Shown one piece after another: positions 33,908-45,962 of a DNA stretch of 64,000 nt. The position numbers and the translations under genes were made by a program. The stretch is taken from NCBI RefSeq assembly GCF_024763615.1, contig NC_077224.1:2418001-2482000 (forward strand), in the 5' to 3' direction. The notes beneath the pieces were generated by a model. That model searched no databases, was not told the DNA's origin, and saw only the letters and a program-made list of their open reading frames with translations. The stretch is from Phlebotomus papatasi (Eukaryota; Arthropoda; Insecta; Diptera; Psychodidae). Each line of letters begins with the position of its first letter. Position 1 is the stretch's first letter.

Positions 33908-34315
33908 GGGTAAGTGTACCAAATTCCGACCAGCTTGCAATTCCGGCCACATTTTTTTATTTCTCAAATTTTTATGAGTTTTTAGTTTTTGCTTACTCTA
34001 GAGATTATACAATGCAAAAAATAACAAAAAATATCGCTTCGACGAGCAAGATCATCTGAAAAGGGCATTGGAAGAATTCCGGAAGGACAAGGAACTACGA
34101 AAGTCAAGGTGGCCGGAATATGCCATCAATGCTATATCTACATTTTTATTCATTTTAAAATGCATTAAGAAATTAAGAAATTAAGAATGATTTTAGGGAA
34201 AATAAAGACGATAAACTTTCTGCAAGGTTCCAAGCAAAACTCCTTAACAAGGCATAACAAAACTAGAGACTTTGGCGCTTGTATGCAACTGTGCCGAAAT
34301 TTGGCACACTTACCC
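33908..34315. mobile_element. GGGTAAGTGTGCC family MITE, copy 2 (inverted)
   Basis: Starts GGGTAAGTGTACCAAATTCC and ends CGAAATTTGGCACACTTACC; TA on both sides. The CCAGCTTGCAATT block is now on the left and GTATGCAACTGTGCC on the right, so orientation is opposite to 15766-16236. Confidence 0.87.
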
Positions 34316-34643
34316 TATGCTTTTGGTTTTTTTGCACATAATACCGTTTTTAAACTATTTCTTAAAATTTACTAACAAAAATATAAGCTAGTTGAGAAAA
34401 ATCATTTTCTAAATAAATTTGGACAAATATTTATTAACTTTGTTCCGATTTCTGTATTAAGTAATTGAGAATTAAAAATTAAGAGGAGTTTACAGCGCCA
34501 CTCGCGGGAAAAACTATTAAGTTGTGTAACATAATATTGCTACAAATTTCTTAAAAAACTGTTAAATCGATTAAGACCAAAACCTTATCAAAAATTGAAT
34601 AAATATTTATTTATATTGTTTGAAGTTCTCGGTTGAATGATTA
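34316..34643. other. AT-rich spacer, no gene recognised
   Basis: Contains CAGCGCCACTCGCGG at 34494, part of a scattered GCGCCACT motif; nothing else is supported. Confidence 0.4.
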
Positions 34644-35113
34644 GGGGAATGTAGGCATGGTTCGCACACAGTTCACATCGTTCGCATGTAGGCATGGTTC
34701 GCACATGCCAGGTTCACATCATTCAACGATGTGAATTTCCTTTTTATTTGCATAGAGCTCGTTCGTCATTTCTTAGCCATAAGATACAGGGAGTTCCGGC
34801 TTAAGAGAAAACGCAATGAAAGAATTTGATATAAATTGCCTACTACTGGGAGATAATTTATAAAAATCATTTTTAAAATTCCCTTAAATATATGCAAATC
34901 TTTTTCAAGCGGCATATTTGAAATGCACTTCTTATGAACCGTTGGCTCTGAAAATAAGCTGAAAAAATGGTACCGAAAAAAGTTGCATACATCACGGCGT
35001 TTTCCTATGCTATTCCAAAGACTCCTGGAGGTATGCAATTTTACCGAACGTAACGAAGTGGAAATTCGCATCGTTTGAAGGTACACTGTGCGCGAACCAT
35101 TCCTCCATTCCCC
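34644..35113. mobile_element. TA-flanked MITE, GGGGAATGTAGGCATGGTTCG ends
   Basis: Starts GGGGAATGTAGGCATGGTTC then GCACA; ends TGCGCGAACCATTCCTCCAT then TCCCC; TA on both sides. GGCATGGTTCGCAC occurs twice at the left (34656, 34691). No transposase. Confidence 0.83.
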
Positions 35114-37175
35114 TAAGTTTTGGAAGATTTGTCTATGGATCGGATTAAACCTTTATCCGTTCCGCTGCATCCAGGCTACTTATTTAGGCTCATTATGCAC
35201 TCCCCATTACTCCATTCTATATTAACACCCAAGAATTAATTGGTGAAATGTTATTAACAATTTTTTATCTCGATTGTGAAAATCTCACATAAAAAATTAA
35301 CAAGATATTTAATTTAAATTGTTGAAATTTATTTGACTGATTGATTAGGAATTAAAAATTGAAAACAGTTTGGTAGAGGACCCCCTGCTTTCAAACTGTT
35401 AACAGACATTTTAAAGTAACGATTTCCACTATTATAATTACTGAAAAACACTCGAAAATTCTCACTACTTTGCAAAATAATTGCACTGTGAATTAATATT
35501 TTGTCTGCCATATGACAATTCTGTGAGTGTCACAGCGGCACTGGAAGCCGCTGGAAAGTTCTCACACTCGATGAGGCTTGAACTTAACCTCACGAGTGTT
35601 TTTTACTTTTCTTTAAGGACTTCACCTCTTTTATAACTGTAAGTACCCAAGAACTTAAGAACTAACAAAAAAAAAAACATAATTTTTTCACGCAAATTCT
35701 TTTCCCTCTGCCCTATTTTTGACCTAAACCACCAAATCCTTTTCTCTAAAGACCTCCCAAATGGCAATTTTGAGGAAGATTACCGTTGGATGTATGTATT
35801 CTAGATTCCAAAATGGGTTCTATGATGGTCGTCAGAGCGTCAAATGACGGAAAATTGGGAATAATATGAAGGTTATTACGAAAGTCACTTGGTGTCGTAA
35901 TAACTCTGAGATTACTCGCCCACGACTAAAATATGACGCACCAAAATGGGCTCTTCCAGTGACTTCCAGTGTCCCTATAAATAATCTTTTCCATACTGGG
36001 TATACTTGAGGGAAAATATCACTCGTCAAATGGCAAATAGTATTACTCAGTGCTGTGATTTCGCAAAGTAGTTAATATGGCTTTATTTCTTATTTAAATA
36101 GTTGACATTCCTTAGGGAGCTATAGGCTGACATTTTCAAGAGGATTTATTGTAGACCTCATATTAGGAACCTTCTATTTTACACATGTGAAGTTTCGAAT
36201 TCTAACTGAATTCATTAGGACCAATCCTTGGGGAACCTTAAGTTAAAATTTTCAATGATAAAATAGAAATTCCTAATGGGAAAGCCCAAACAATTCTAGC
36301 TTAAATTTATTCACTGAAATGTTCCAAGGGGATCAGTTAGGGCGACATAGGCTGTGAGAATTCCAAGGGATCTTCTTGAGAAATCTCGCCCCTTCAAAAC
36401 GGAAATTTCCGCACTTCTCGAATTCTCATGAAGGAAACTTTGTAAAAGTCGGTTTTTTGAATCGCAACGGACAGAATTTGAAAATCACCTGTCATTTTTA
36501 ATCTATTAGGAATGGAAAGAATATAGTCGGAATATATTCGTGGAGGGGGAATGAGTGAAGTTCTGTAGGGAAATTCTGTAACAGTATGACAATATCATAT
36601 GACAAGTTTAACAATTTTCATCTGATAAGTACGAAAAAGGAATATCAAAATCCAGATTTAATCAGTTACTAAGAGCTTCATAGTGTTCCTCTCCAATGGC
36701 CATTCCATGCTTATCGGGCTTTAATGATATCCTGTTCCTGAATTTACCTCAATAATTTGTCATTTGGCACTGTCATATCATTACAGAATTCCCCTACTGG
36801 TCGTGTGAGTGAGGGGTCGAAATTACGGGTTCTGTAGTTTTGAAGAGTGTATTATGGATGTTCTGGGTATTAGAGCTATACTTTTGGAGACTTCTGCGAA
36901 AAATATCATTGAAAATCTTGTGAAATTTATCTGCGGAAATCCCAATAATGTGATATTTCCTTGTGGAGATATTTTTTTGTAGGGAACGTTTACACATTGC
37001 TGGAAACTGGAAATGCAAGAATTTGCCGCTTTCGCACATTTACGTTTCTTTCTAATCCCTTACAATTGTTTACAAAATTGTTGACATTTTTCCCGTTTTA
37101 ATGTGTTCATCGAAGATTATAATGTGAAGTAAATGCACTCTGAGGAGCGTTTCACTTAAATTCGAAACTTAAGTG
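35114..37175. other. Two kilobases without recognised genes or repeats
   Basis: Frames are all under 85 codons. A few GC-richer patches (35540-35620, 35810-35960, 36340-36430) have no splice-bounded coding potential that I could establish. Confidence 0.45.
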
Positions 37176-37178
37176 TAA

Positions 37179-37626
37179 GGGCAGAATCACATTGACAGTA
37201 AAATGCTCACCGTCACCGTCAAAGCCCTCACCGTATTTCCTTAATTTACGCATTTTCATTGCAATTCTTACGCAAATTCTCAATTACTGTGTTACATTAT
37301 CTCATACTCGGTGGCACTAGGTGAAAATAGTATAAGAAAATTGAATAAATAAAGCGAAAATGCGATAAACGGTGAGCAAAAAAACTGTACGAAAAACTGT
37401 AGCAAAAAAATCCTACAGTATTTTTTTGCTTACCGTTTATCGCATTTTCGCTTTATTTATTCAATTTTCTTATACTATTTTCACCTAGTGCCACCGAGTA
37501 TGACACAAGGTAATATTGTAATGGAAAATTTGTGTAAGAATTGCAATAAAAATGCATAAATCAACGAAATACGGTGAGGGCTTTGACTGTGACGGTGAGC
37601 ATTTTACTGTCAATGTGATTCTGCCC
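37179..37626. mobile_element. Near-perfect palindromic Harbinger-like MITE
   Basis: Starts GGGCAGAATCACATTGACAG and ends CTGTCAATGTGATTCTGCCC, flanked by TAA on both sides (37176-37178, 37627-37629). The arms of about 200 bp share CTCACCGTCA, CGGTGGCACTAGGTGAAAAT, AGCGAAAATGCGATAAACGG and others in mirror order, meeting near 37400. The inner arms are almost identical, suggesting a fairly recent insertion. TAA duplication and a GGG start fit PIF/Harbinger. Confidence 0.88.
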
Positions 37627-38201
37627 TAAATCGTAAAAATACTCTCATATTCACTAAAACGGGGAAATACTCACATATTCACCAAAATTATTGGTCTGTA
37701 CTCACTAGTTATTACCCCCTTGTTGCTTGTTCTGATAACACTCAACCTTCTCTCAATGTAATGTCGGAATCGTAATTGTGGAGTCCTTGGACATGATTAT
37801 TCTTCAAATGACCCACTCTACTCAAAAGTAGATCTTGAAAAATTCTAAAATCTATTTGAAAAGCCAAAAAAGAGACATTGGCCTCAATTCTGAGACCAAG
37901 ATCAAGATCAAAATTTCAAGCTGTCAAATTTTTCCAAGATCAAGATTTCATATTCTGACGCAAAGCATTTATGGAATTTAAAATGTCTTAGCTAAGAACC
38001 AAGATTTCAAACTTTTCCACACTTGACGAAACGTCACTTCTGATAAATATCTTCATTTCTTTGCCGAATTTGTTGAAATTTCGCCATATAAATTAGAAAA
38101 ATTAATTATAGGTTGTATTAAATAATATATGACAGGCCATAATCGGGAATAAAAGAAGTTCAAACAAAACTTGTAACGTGTGATAAACCCTGAAATGCTT
38201 A

Positions 38202-38434
38202 GGGTAAAGTGATATAATTTGGAATTAGTGTTATAAGTTGGACAATTCGCCGGCACAAGTTGGACATGGCTTTTCTCTAGATAAATACAGTAAAAAAATT
38301 TGTTTTTAAGCACAAGCAACCAAATTATAAAACTGAAGCATTAAAAATATACAAATAAAAATGAAGTACTAAATTTATCAAGACAAAAAGCCCTGTCCAA
38401 ATTGTACCACTGTCCAACATGTACCACTTTACCC
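38202..38434. mobile_element. TA-flanked MITE, GGGTAAAGTGATATAATTTGG ends
   Basis: Starts GGGTAAAGTGATATAATTTG and ends ACATGTACCACTTTACCC; TA on both sides. GTTGGACA/TGTCCAAC repeats sit inside both ends. Confidence 0.78.
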
Positions 38435-38490
38435 TATGCAAGATGTGATTATTTTGCAGGTATTCTCAGAGTGTTGCACTTCGAAACGTA

Positions 38491-38724
38491 CAGTAGACTC
38501 TCACTCAATCGGCTCTTTTTCAATCGGGCGTCAAATTTTGTTGACAATTTTCACGCTTAATTATGAAGCTAATTCGCTCAAATTCGCAGTAGTTCTTCCT
38601 ATTTTATCGTGATTCTTTATAATTGAGCGCTTTTTGTGGAATTTACAAAGGCTTTGACGCCCAAATCTATCGATAAACCGGATGACATTTCACCCCATAT
38701 TCCCGATTGAGAGAGAGTCTACTG
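38491..38724. mobile_element. CAGTAGACTCTC MITE, complete copy
   Basis: Starts CAGTAGACTCTCACTCAATC and ends GATTGAGAGAGAGTCTACTG; TA on both sides. CAATCGGGCGTCAAATTTTG and GACGCCCAAATC form internal partners. Confidence 0.85.
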
Positions 38725-39360
38725 TACATCTAGAAATATGTATCATTACGATTAAATTACAAGATCAAACATAGCATTTTTCATAGTAATTCTCTTTTTG
38801 TATCATCTCTTATAGAAATATTCCTCATGAAAAATAATTTCCGCATGAAACTCTTCAAATTGTTAGTATCTTGAAAATTCCAAGCACCTCCGAGAGGTTC
38901 TTGGAATAATTTCAAGAAAACAAGAAATTTGACGTCTTGAAATCTTGAAATATTGGTTCCAGAATTGCAAATCTTGATATCCACACGGTTTGTGTCTTGG
39001 ATTTCAAAACTTCAAGACATTTGACAGATTTGACATTTTGATCTTGATTTTTTTGATTTTAGAATACCAAAATCTTGAAATTTTCTTGATCTTGATCTTG
39101 GTCTTGGTCTCAGAATTGAGGCCATTATGTGGCTGAACTACATTCTGTTCGAATTTCAAAATGCCTAAATATCAAAATGTGTTGGTCTTAATTTTTTTGT
39201 GAGGAATACAACACGACTTTAACCAATTGCATTGAGCACTTCAATGGTTTACTTTCGAGGTTGTGAGATTTGAGAATGGTATCGTGCGTACAATTGAGCC
39301 GTGCTTTTTTATTGTTTTAGGTTTTACAAAATTTATTTTCTCCTATGGGTTGCCCCAGTA

Positions 39361-39616
39361 TACTGAGAAAAAAGAGGGTGCGATTAACCTTTTTTCCTCA
39401 GAAATTTAACACTTTTTAGGTGTAAAAATATATCAACATTTTTTAGTGTTAATTTTACACCTTTTTAAGGTTAAAATTCAAATGAAAAAGGGTAAGTTTA
39501 ACCCCCAATACACCTAAAAATGGTAATATTTACACCGATTTTGGATCAATACTGCAGGGTAAAATTAACATTTCCGGAATGTTATTTTAACTTTTTCGGA
39601 TTTCTCTCACTCAATG
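39361..39616. mobile_element. CACTGAGA-end MITE, copy 3
   Basis: Starts TACTGAGAAAAAAGAGGGTG and ends TTCGGATTTCTCTCACTCAATG with a TA duplication (39359-39360, 39617-39618). Same orientation as 26745-27008. Confidence 0.85.
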
Positions 39617-39657
39617 TAGTCTCCATTAGTCTTAAATATTCACGCTGACTAAACGCT

Positions 39658-39666
39658 AGGTGGCGC
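39658..39666 (+). promoter_or_regulatory. CTCF-like core AGGTGGCGC
   Basis: CGCTAGGTGGCGCTGTGG is a perfect match to the AG[GA][TG]GGCGC core with a fitting CTAG prefix. It lies 42 bp beyond a MITE and opens the GC-richer block that contains the minus-strand exon candidates. Confidence 0.4.
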
Positions 39667-39836
39667 TGTGGCTGAGTGAAGGATCAGTTAGGAGATATTT
39701 TGAATTTAAATTTCCGTTGGGAAATTCGACAAACTGTTTTAAGCTTTGGATAATTTCTCAAATTTGGCTGTCAATAGTAAATAATTGTGAGTAGCCCCTA
39801 AAGTTTGTTTTTTGTGTGTGTCTCTTTCACATGTTG

Positions 39837-39976
39837 TTACTTCACCACGTGAGGTGTTGTTGCTGTTATATGGATTTTTGCCCAGTGAAGCGCAACTTTG
39901 CCCCACTGTTCCACTCTCTTTGGGGGCTTCACGACGCCAAGATTCGTACTTGAGCGGGCACTCAAGCTCCATACAC
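39837..39976 (-). CDS. Possible terminal exon after the 54-nt exon
   Basis: On the minus strand, after CTAATACACAG (acceptor ending 39977), the frame that continues from 40244-40297 reads VWSLSARSSTNLGVVKPPKR then VEQWGKVALHWAKIHI and stops at TAA (39839-39837). The joining codon is G plus GT. The pyrimidine tract is weak and the protein unrecognised; another frame, MELECPLKYESWRREAPKES, is also open here. Confidence 0.2.
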
Positions 39977-40243
39977 CTGTGTATTAGCTTCAATTTAATC
40001 CACTATACACTAAAAGTCATATACACAAATAATATAGTGGTTGGCGGGCTTTCCACATAGAAAATCAACCTAACTACGGTATCTCTCGTAAGTGACTGGA
40101 GTGCTCTTTAGTTGCTCCTGGGACAATGTTAAACTACGTTGCAATTGTGCATTTTGTCGTGTGTGATTCAACTTTATATTATTCAATTTTAGAGTTTTGT
40201 TGTTCAAAAGTGTTTCAGAAGAGCACAAAACTTGCGGGTTTAC

Positions 40244-40297
40244 CTTTTTGTTGAGGCATCACGGGCACGGGGGGCAGGAAGGTGACGGTGGCGTCGG
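40244..40297 (-). CDS. 54-nt exon, proline-rich, unrecognised gene
   Basis: The minus strand shows a strong acceptor (GTTTTCCTTTTTCCATAG) and donor (AAAAAG then GTAAAC) around a GC-rich 54-mer in AT-rich surroundings. One frame reads DATVTFLPPVPVMPQQK, with split codons at both ends; a second frame (RRHRHLPAPRARDASTK) is also open. Its length keeps the frame, so it could be skipped. It could equally be a 5' UTR exon. Confidence 0.4.
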
Positions 40298-41239
40298 CTA
40301 TGGAAAAAGGAAAACTATCTTCTTGTGTGTGGAGTTAATATAAGGCAGAGAAATTGTGTGACAATTTCCACATGGGAAATTCATTATTAAATTCCAAACC
40401 CCATATTAGTTTCACACATAATAAATTGAAAGTGTATGTTACCAACATTGAACACTAATAATTCTGGAAAAGTTTTCCACTTAACTAACATCTTGTGCAT
40501 TTTCCATTCGTCGGCAACTTCCAAGTGCTTGTGCAAATTGTTGGTGGAAAAGCAATTAGACAATTTTCCATGAATATCTCATTAGGAAAATTTGTGTGTG
40601 TGTATAATATTATGATTAAATTTGCAAAAGCCATTTAATTTTAGCAAATTTAATAGCCTTAAAAGCATAATTGGTTCATTTTTTTTTCTTGAAATTTTCA
40701 AGAAGGATAAATTTAGTACATTGTGTTTTGTTTGTGTGTGAAAATCCTCAAGGTGGATGCACTCGGAAATTCCGACATAAAAATCTGTTTTTGCCAAGAG
40801 AGTGAGAGAAAAACCGTCAAAAGACCAAAAACTAAGCGATATAAAATAGGGGACTGCTGGGTATTTTCGTATGAGAACAGTTTCATAGAAGAAAATTTTA
40901 TCTAATCCTCTAAATGGGAATGGTTTTATAAAATTTTCAAGTTAATAAAATCGAACGTGAACCTTATTCATTTTAAAATTGTAATAAAATACTTTTAAAA
41001 AAATATATATTTGTCATATTTTGTTAAAATTTTGTCACAAAATGTAAGAATAAAACTTTTCAAATTCGAAAAAACGATTTTTGGGCAAAATTTTTGTAAG
41101 ATTCAGTCGCCTACATTTTAATCCGTTTTCCGATGTTGGTATCTTGGAGACAGGTCTCCTCTCAGAAATGTTAAATTTTTTCTTAATTCGTATCCTTGAA
41201 ACGAAATTTACTAAATAAATAAATTTATCAAAGTTTGCA

Positions 41240-41700
41240 GCGAAATTAATCAAATACATTAGTATCTTATTTCTTTAAAACAGACCTGTGCTCGTTAAAA
41301 GTCGTGTAATATCGGAAATGTTGTGTTGATAATTCTTATGGAAATTGCAGATAGCTGTACTGGTAACACTAATTACGCTTACTTGAGGCGCCATGATGAA
41401 TATATTTGCGCCAAAATGACATAATAGAAAGTAAAACTCACATAAAAATAAATTGTCTTCTTGATATCTTTGTCGGAAGACGGATAGCTGTTCACTAAAC
41501 ACCCTTTTACTTGAATCTTGCGGAAATATGAAGAAATTTAAAGAAAATATCATTTCAAATGGAAAGTTCTTAAATCGCGCGCAATTCAATTCGAGAGAGA
41601 GATAGAAACACAAATAACTCACTTGACAAATGTCTGGCAGCGCTGCGGTTGCAAAAAATCTCTGTAATGCGACAAAATATTTTCTTCTCTATTTATCCTT
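41240..41700 (-). other. Possible first exon region of a minus-strand gene
   Basis: The minus strand has CGCATTACAGAG, then GCAACCGCAGCGCTGCCAGA ending at TCAA before GTGAGT (near 41628). Further on, ATGGCGCCTCAA is followed by GTAAGC (near 41377). Both look like donors, and a 115-codon frame (41275-41622) crosses the area. The link with 40244-40297 is not phase-compatible in its simplest form. Confidence 0.2.
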
Positions 41701-41948
41701 ATTAGCAGATCGTGTCCCTTCTTGTAATATATACTTTTGCATTCCTTATTAACCAAAATAGTGTTGTACCAAAGGATTTTTCTCAAACCTATCCTGAATT
41801 TTGGGACAGCTCAAAAGAATATGAAAATTTCATCCCAATGTTTTTGTTGTAATATCGATAATTATTCACAATTAACCCAAATAACTGTAATAAACTAAAT
41901 TATTAACAAGGATTTTTTTTGTGAAAATGACTTAACTTTAAGGAATTA

Positions 41949-42961
41949 GGGCAAGAGTGCCAAATTTCGGCATAGTTGCATATAAGCACCGAAGTCCTAA
42001 GTTTGAAATGCAATATTTTTAATTCATATTGATATTTTTTGTTACTTCCTTTTCGGGAGGGTTGTGTGGAACCTTGAAAACTAGTTTATCATCTTTGTTT
42101 TCTTTAAATCACTTCCTAAAATATTGAAAAATTAATAAAAATATAGACAGTGCTTTGGGTAGTATTCCGGCCACTTTGAGTGAAATACCGGACACCTTTT
42201 TTCTGACCATCTTTTGTGACGCAACGGATAGAAAATTTCAAAACGTCAAACGGAACGAGTTTAATATTTAGCTTAATACGTTTATATGACCCACAAACCC
42301 TGAGATCATCCGTGTAATTTGTCCTGAAGACCTGAAGAGTAGCATCTCAAATTTACGCGCTGATTTCCGTAGCAATTTGCCCTTCCTTTTTTCATAGAAG
42401 CGATGGTTTTTTTCTCTCAGAACTCAGAAATTTAAAAAAAAAAACATAAAAGTAATAAGAAATTTAGGAAAGCAAAAGATGTTGCCGGAATAGGCAACAT
42501 TACCTCACCGGAGAGACGCTCACAAAGTATATACTTTTTTACGCGAAATACAAGATCCAGCTGTGAAATTTTACCCGAAATTTAAAGATTGATTCACTAT
42601 TAACATAAACAGAAACAATCTTCAATGAAAACTAATCAATTTTCATGAAAAAGACCGAAGGAAAACCTTCTGCACTTCACCACAAATCACAAGACTGCTA
42701 GAAACACAATCGATCTGTCACATTTTTTGTAAGACTCTTTCTACACTGAGTTTTTACAACGCAATTTAAATTCAAGTTATACCTAAATTTTAACGGTCTT
42801 TGTGTTAATACATCCTAAAACGAATAAATATTTAAAAGCAAAATGAATTCACTGACTATTCGAAGATTACATACATAATTTTAATTTATTTATTTGCATG
42901 GCCGAAATTACACTCAAAGTGGCCGAAATTAGAAGCTGGCCGAAATTTGGCACACTTCCCC
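41949..42961. mobile_element. GGGTAAGTGTGCC family, 1-kb long form, copy A
   Basis: Starts GGGCAAGAGTGCCAAATTTC and ends AAATTTGGCACACTTCCCC, with TA at the left and TG at the right. Compared with the 410-470 bp members it carries about 550 bp extra (GATGTTGCCGGAATAGGCAA, CTCACCGGAGAGACGCTCAC, AAGGAAAACCTTCTGCACTT). No transposase frame. Its near-identical twin is at 48389-49394. Confidence 0.88.
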
Positions 42962-43239
42962 TGAGCAATTTTCACATTAAAAACCTCTTATTTTCTCTAC
43001 GTGAATTTTCGCGGCATTTCGAAGAATCCCAACTGGCACCACCAAATTCACTTCGGCTTTTCCTTTAGCTCAGGCCTGTATAATGTGATACCTGGGTCAG
43101 ACAGAAGGAATAGCCCAATTACTTAATATTTCCAAATCCTAAATAAAATAAGCAATATTATTTATTTTTCAAAACCTAATACATCATTTGCCTTTAATGT
43201 CCAATCTCGAGTTAAACTTTTTGAAAGGGCAACCTTAAG

Positions 43240-43640
43240 CTGTTTAAAATTTTGGCATACTTGCATGTTAGCGCCAAAGTCTTAATTTTGCAATTTATAA
43301 TATTTTTAACACAAATTAATTTTTCTTACTGATTTTTATGGAGTATTGCTTGGAACCTAAAGATAGTCTATCGTCATTGTTTTCTCTAAAATCTTTCTTA
43401 ACACATTTTGAAATGAATAATGGATAATATTTCGGCCACCTTGATTCTCATAGTTCCCTCCCCTTCTGGAGTTTTTTCAAAGTCTTTTTCACATCATCTC
43501 ATTCATCTGAGCGATATTTTTGTGTTTCTTTTTTGAATTTTATAATCTCTAGATGCAAAAACTAAAAAATCATGATAAATTTGAAGAACAAAAGAAGTAG
43601 CCGAAATTGCAAACTGGCCGAAATTTGATACAGTTACTAT
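43240..43640. mobile_element. GGGTAAGTGTGCC family, decayed copy
   Basis: Retains TTTTGGCATACTTGCATGTT, AGCGCCAAAGTCTTAA and GAAATTGCAAACTGGCCGAA; both GGG/CCC termini are mutated. Confidence 0.65.
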
Positions 43641-44560
43641 GATTGTCAGTGCCTTCTAAGAGTAGCTGAACCATCAAATTTATGATATTTTCCATCTGGG
43701 GAATCCATACAATTTTACTGAAAGGTTTCACTCTTGTACTACGTAGAATTTTCAGATTAACGCTATAATTCATGCGAAGAACACAATTTGTTTCAAAGGG
43801 TAAATTATGCTGCATGAAAGTGCCCCAATTTCCTCTATTTGTTCGCATACATTGTTGTGGGAGTCTTGTGTTTTACTTTCAAATAGCAAAGAGACAGAGT
43901 TATATAATAGTTTCTCATTTTCTCTCAAATACACAAGTGAAAGAGAGATACAATAAATTGCGTGTATATTGCACATATCTTCTTGCCTTCTTCTCACCAC
44001 CCGCATCTTTGGGCAGAAATCTGCCCATTCTTTTGCCATTCTTTCGACTCTCACACAAGGGAGAGGGCACAGCCAAATTGAATGGTAAATGGTATGGAGT
44101 TGATGCCATAGTACAATTGTTTAGAGTCAATCATCTGTGAGGGAATTCAATAAATTCCATCATCTTATACTCGGTGCACAGTCAAGCATCGAGGACAGGC
44201 ATCTCTTGCTTCGAGGGCTTCTTGATCGAGATGAAGAGGAAAATATTCCATTGATGGGAATCTCGGTGCACAAGAATATGCTGTGCGAACGACGTGGAAA
44301 TTCTTTTCCCTTCAGCCTACAATTGTGTGTTAATGATGGTTGCGATAGAGGGAGGACAGAGAACATTGAAAGCAATATTCCTCTCTGAACTTGATTGTCA
44401 TTCAGTGAATTATGAAAAAAAAATCTGCTAGATGTTGTTTAAATGTTTCTCAAGCAAAGACAAATACATGAATTTCACGATATTTCATACATAAAGTACA
44501 TTTTTGAGGTATTCACAATGTAGTAAGTAAAATAATGCACTGTCTACATTAAAAATCCGT
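43641..44560. other. Unique block with overlapping short frames, undecided
   Basis: GC is higher than in the neighbourhood at 43990-44390. Frames: 43772-44140 (+, 122 aa) and 44137-44388 (+, 83 aa, LILGAQSSIEDRHLLLRGLL then DRDEEENIPL). No splice-bounded exon or family is recognised. It may be an exon or UTR of an unseen gene, or conserved non-coding DNA. Confidence 0.25.
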
Positions 44561-45740
44561 GAAATTTAGTACAGACATGTACTAAAAAAATTGAAAGTAC
44601 TGTTTTATAATTAAAACAAAAGTTTACAGCACAAGACAAGATTAAGAATTTTAAGTTACACAATTTAAAGTACAACAAAAAACTTGTTAGTACAAGAATG
44701 ACTTATTAGTACAGAAAGTAAAGACAAGACCAAGTTCTCAAAATATTAGCATTTAACGTTTCTTAGGTCGTAAATTAAATATTTAGAGTAGTTAATCTTA
44801 CAATGCAAAAATTAATTATTTTAGTCATCAAATGTATTTAGTACAAATACATTGGGACTGTACTAAAATTATTAAATGCTAAAAATACTCTGTCTACTTC
44901 TTTGCTTTTTAATTATTTTTTGCATTATTAAATTCACAGTCTTTTTTTATTATTTTTGAATTTTTCTTCAAAAGTAGTTCATATCTGTCCAATTAAATAT
45001 CATTGTGAGTTCTAAAAAAAATAATTGAATAGTACGTGTGATAGAAGTCATGGAAATAAAAAGAAACATTTTCAGTCATCAATAGTTCAGGATACTGAAT
45101 AGGTATTATTCCTTAAAAAATCATATGCATGATAAACAAAAAGATACCTCAGTTTATTTTAGTACAAAGTAATAAAAGTTTTACGAAATTTAAACCTCAT
45201 GAAAAGCCCGAAATGTCAGATTCTAATGATATTTCTTTTTTCAATTTTGAAGAACTTCATTACTCAATATTAATTTGAGTCCAAGAAAAAGTTATACTAT
45301 ATGTGTACTAAAAATAAGTTATCAAAACTTCACGTAATAAATTTTGGTAGTAATTTTTTTTCAAAACAAAAATGATAAATTTTATTTTATTTTGCATAAT
45401 TATTGGAAACCATTCTGAAGTTCTGACTAAATACTCAAATCCGTATATATAACCCAAAAAAATGTCTTGTTTTATTTTAGCACAAGGTGCTAAAAGCATA
45501 AATTAAAAAAATTAAACCTTATGATAAGTCCGAAAACATCTGATTCTAAATTATATTTTCTTTTTTTCAAATATTAAAGAACTTCATTATTCAATATAAA
45601 TTTAATAAAAATAAAATATGTGTACTAAATGTACTAAAAATTGGCTTCTATGAATATCTAACTTTTTTTAACTAGGAAATTCTATTTTTTACATAAAATA
45701 TGATACATTTTGTTTTATTTTGCGAACTATTTATTAGAAA
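44560..45740. repeat. AT-rich region with GTAC-centred repeats and a 300-bp duplication
   Basis: AGTACAA/TGTACTAAA motifs recur through the region. Blocks at 45140-45310 and 45465-45640 are parallel: TTTATTTTAGTACAAAG versus TTTATTTTAGCACAAGG, GAAGAACTTCATTACTCAAT versus AAAGAACTTCATTATTCAAT, ATATGTGTACTAAA in both. Confidence 0.55.
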
Positions 45741-45774
45741 CAGTTTTCAAATTCTAAATAATTCTTACAAAATA

Positions 45775-45962
45775 GGGGAAAGTGGGGCATATTTGACATT
45801 GGGATTTTTCTCCTATGCTTAAGTGGAACTAAACCGTATCATAAGCTTCTAGTCTCTTTGTGCAGCTAAATTATATCATGATAAGGCTCAATTTTATTTA
45901 AAAATAGGTGTAAAATATCAATTTAAAACTGCCCCACTTTCAAAAGGCACCCCACTTCCCCC
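45775..45962. mobile_element. TA-flanked MITE, GGGGAAAGTGGGGCA ends
   Basis: Starts GGGGAAAGTGGGGCATATTT then GACA; ends AAGGCACCCCACTTCCCCC; TA on both sides. A partial internal echo, CTGCCCCACTTTCAAAAG, precedes the right end. Confidence 0.8.

Larger units (their letters stand above)
37880..39123. mobile_element. GGCCTCAATTCTGAGACC element with two nested elements
   Basis: Starts GGCCTCAATTCTGAGACCAA and ends TTGGTCTCAGAATTGAGGCC; long arms carry ATCAAGATCAAAATTTCAAG. ATT flanks both ends. Inside lie 38202-38434 and 38491-38724. Class uncertain. Confidence 0.8.
37800..39205. mobile_element. Foldback-family remnant split by the next element
   Basis: AATCTATTTGAAAAGCCAAA then AAAGAGACATT before 37880 and CATTCTGTTCGAATTTCAAA, then CAAAATGTGTTGGTCTTAAT after 39123, match consecutive blocks of 21805-22652 (22265-22410). 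The insertion point falls in the shared AAAAAAGAGAC region. Confidence 0.6.
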
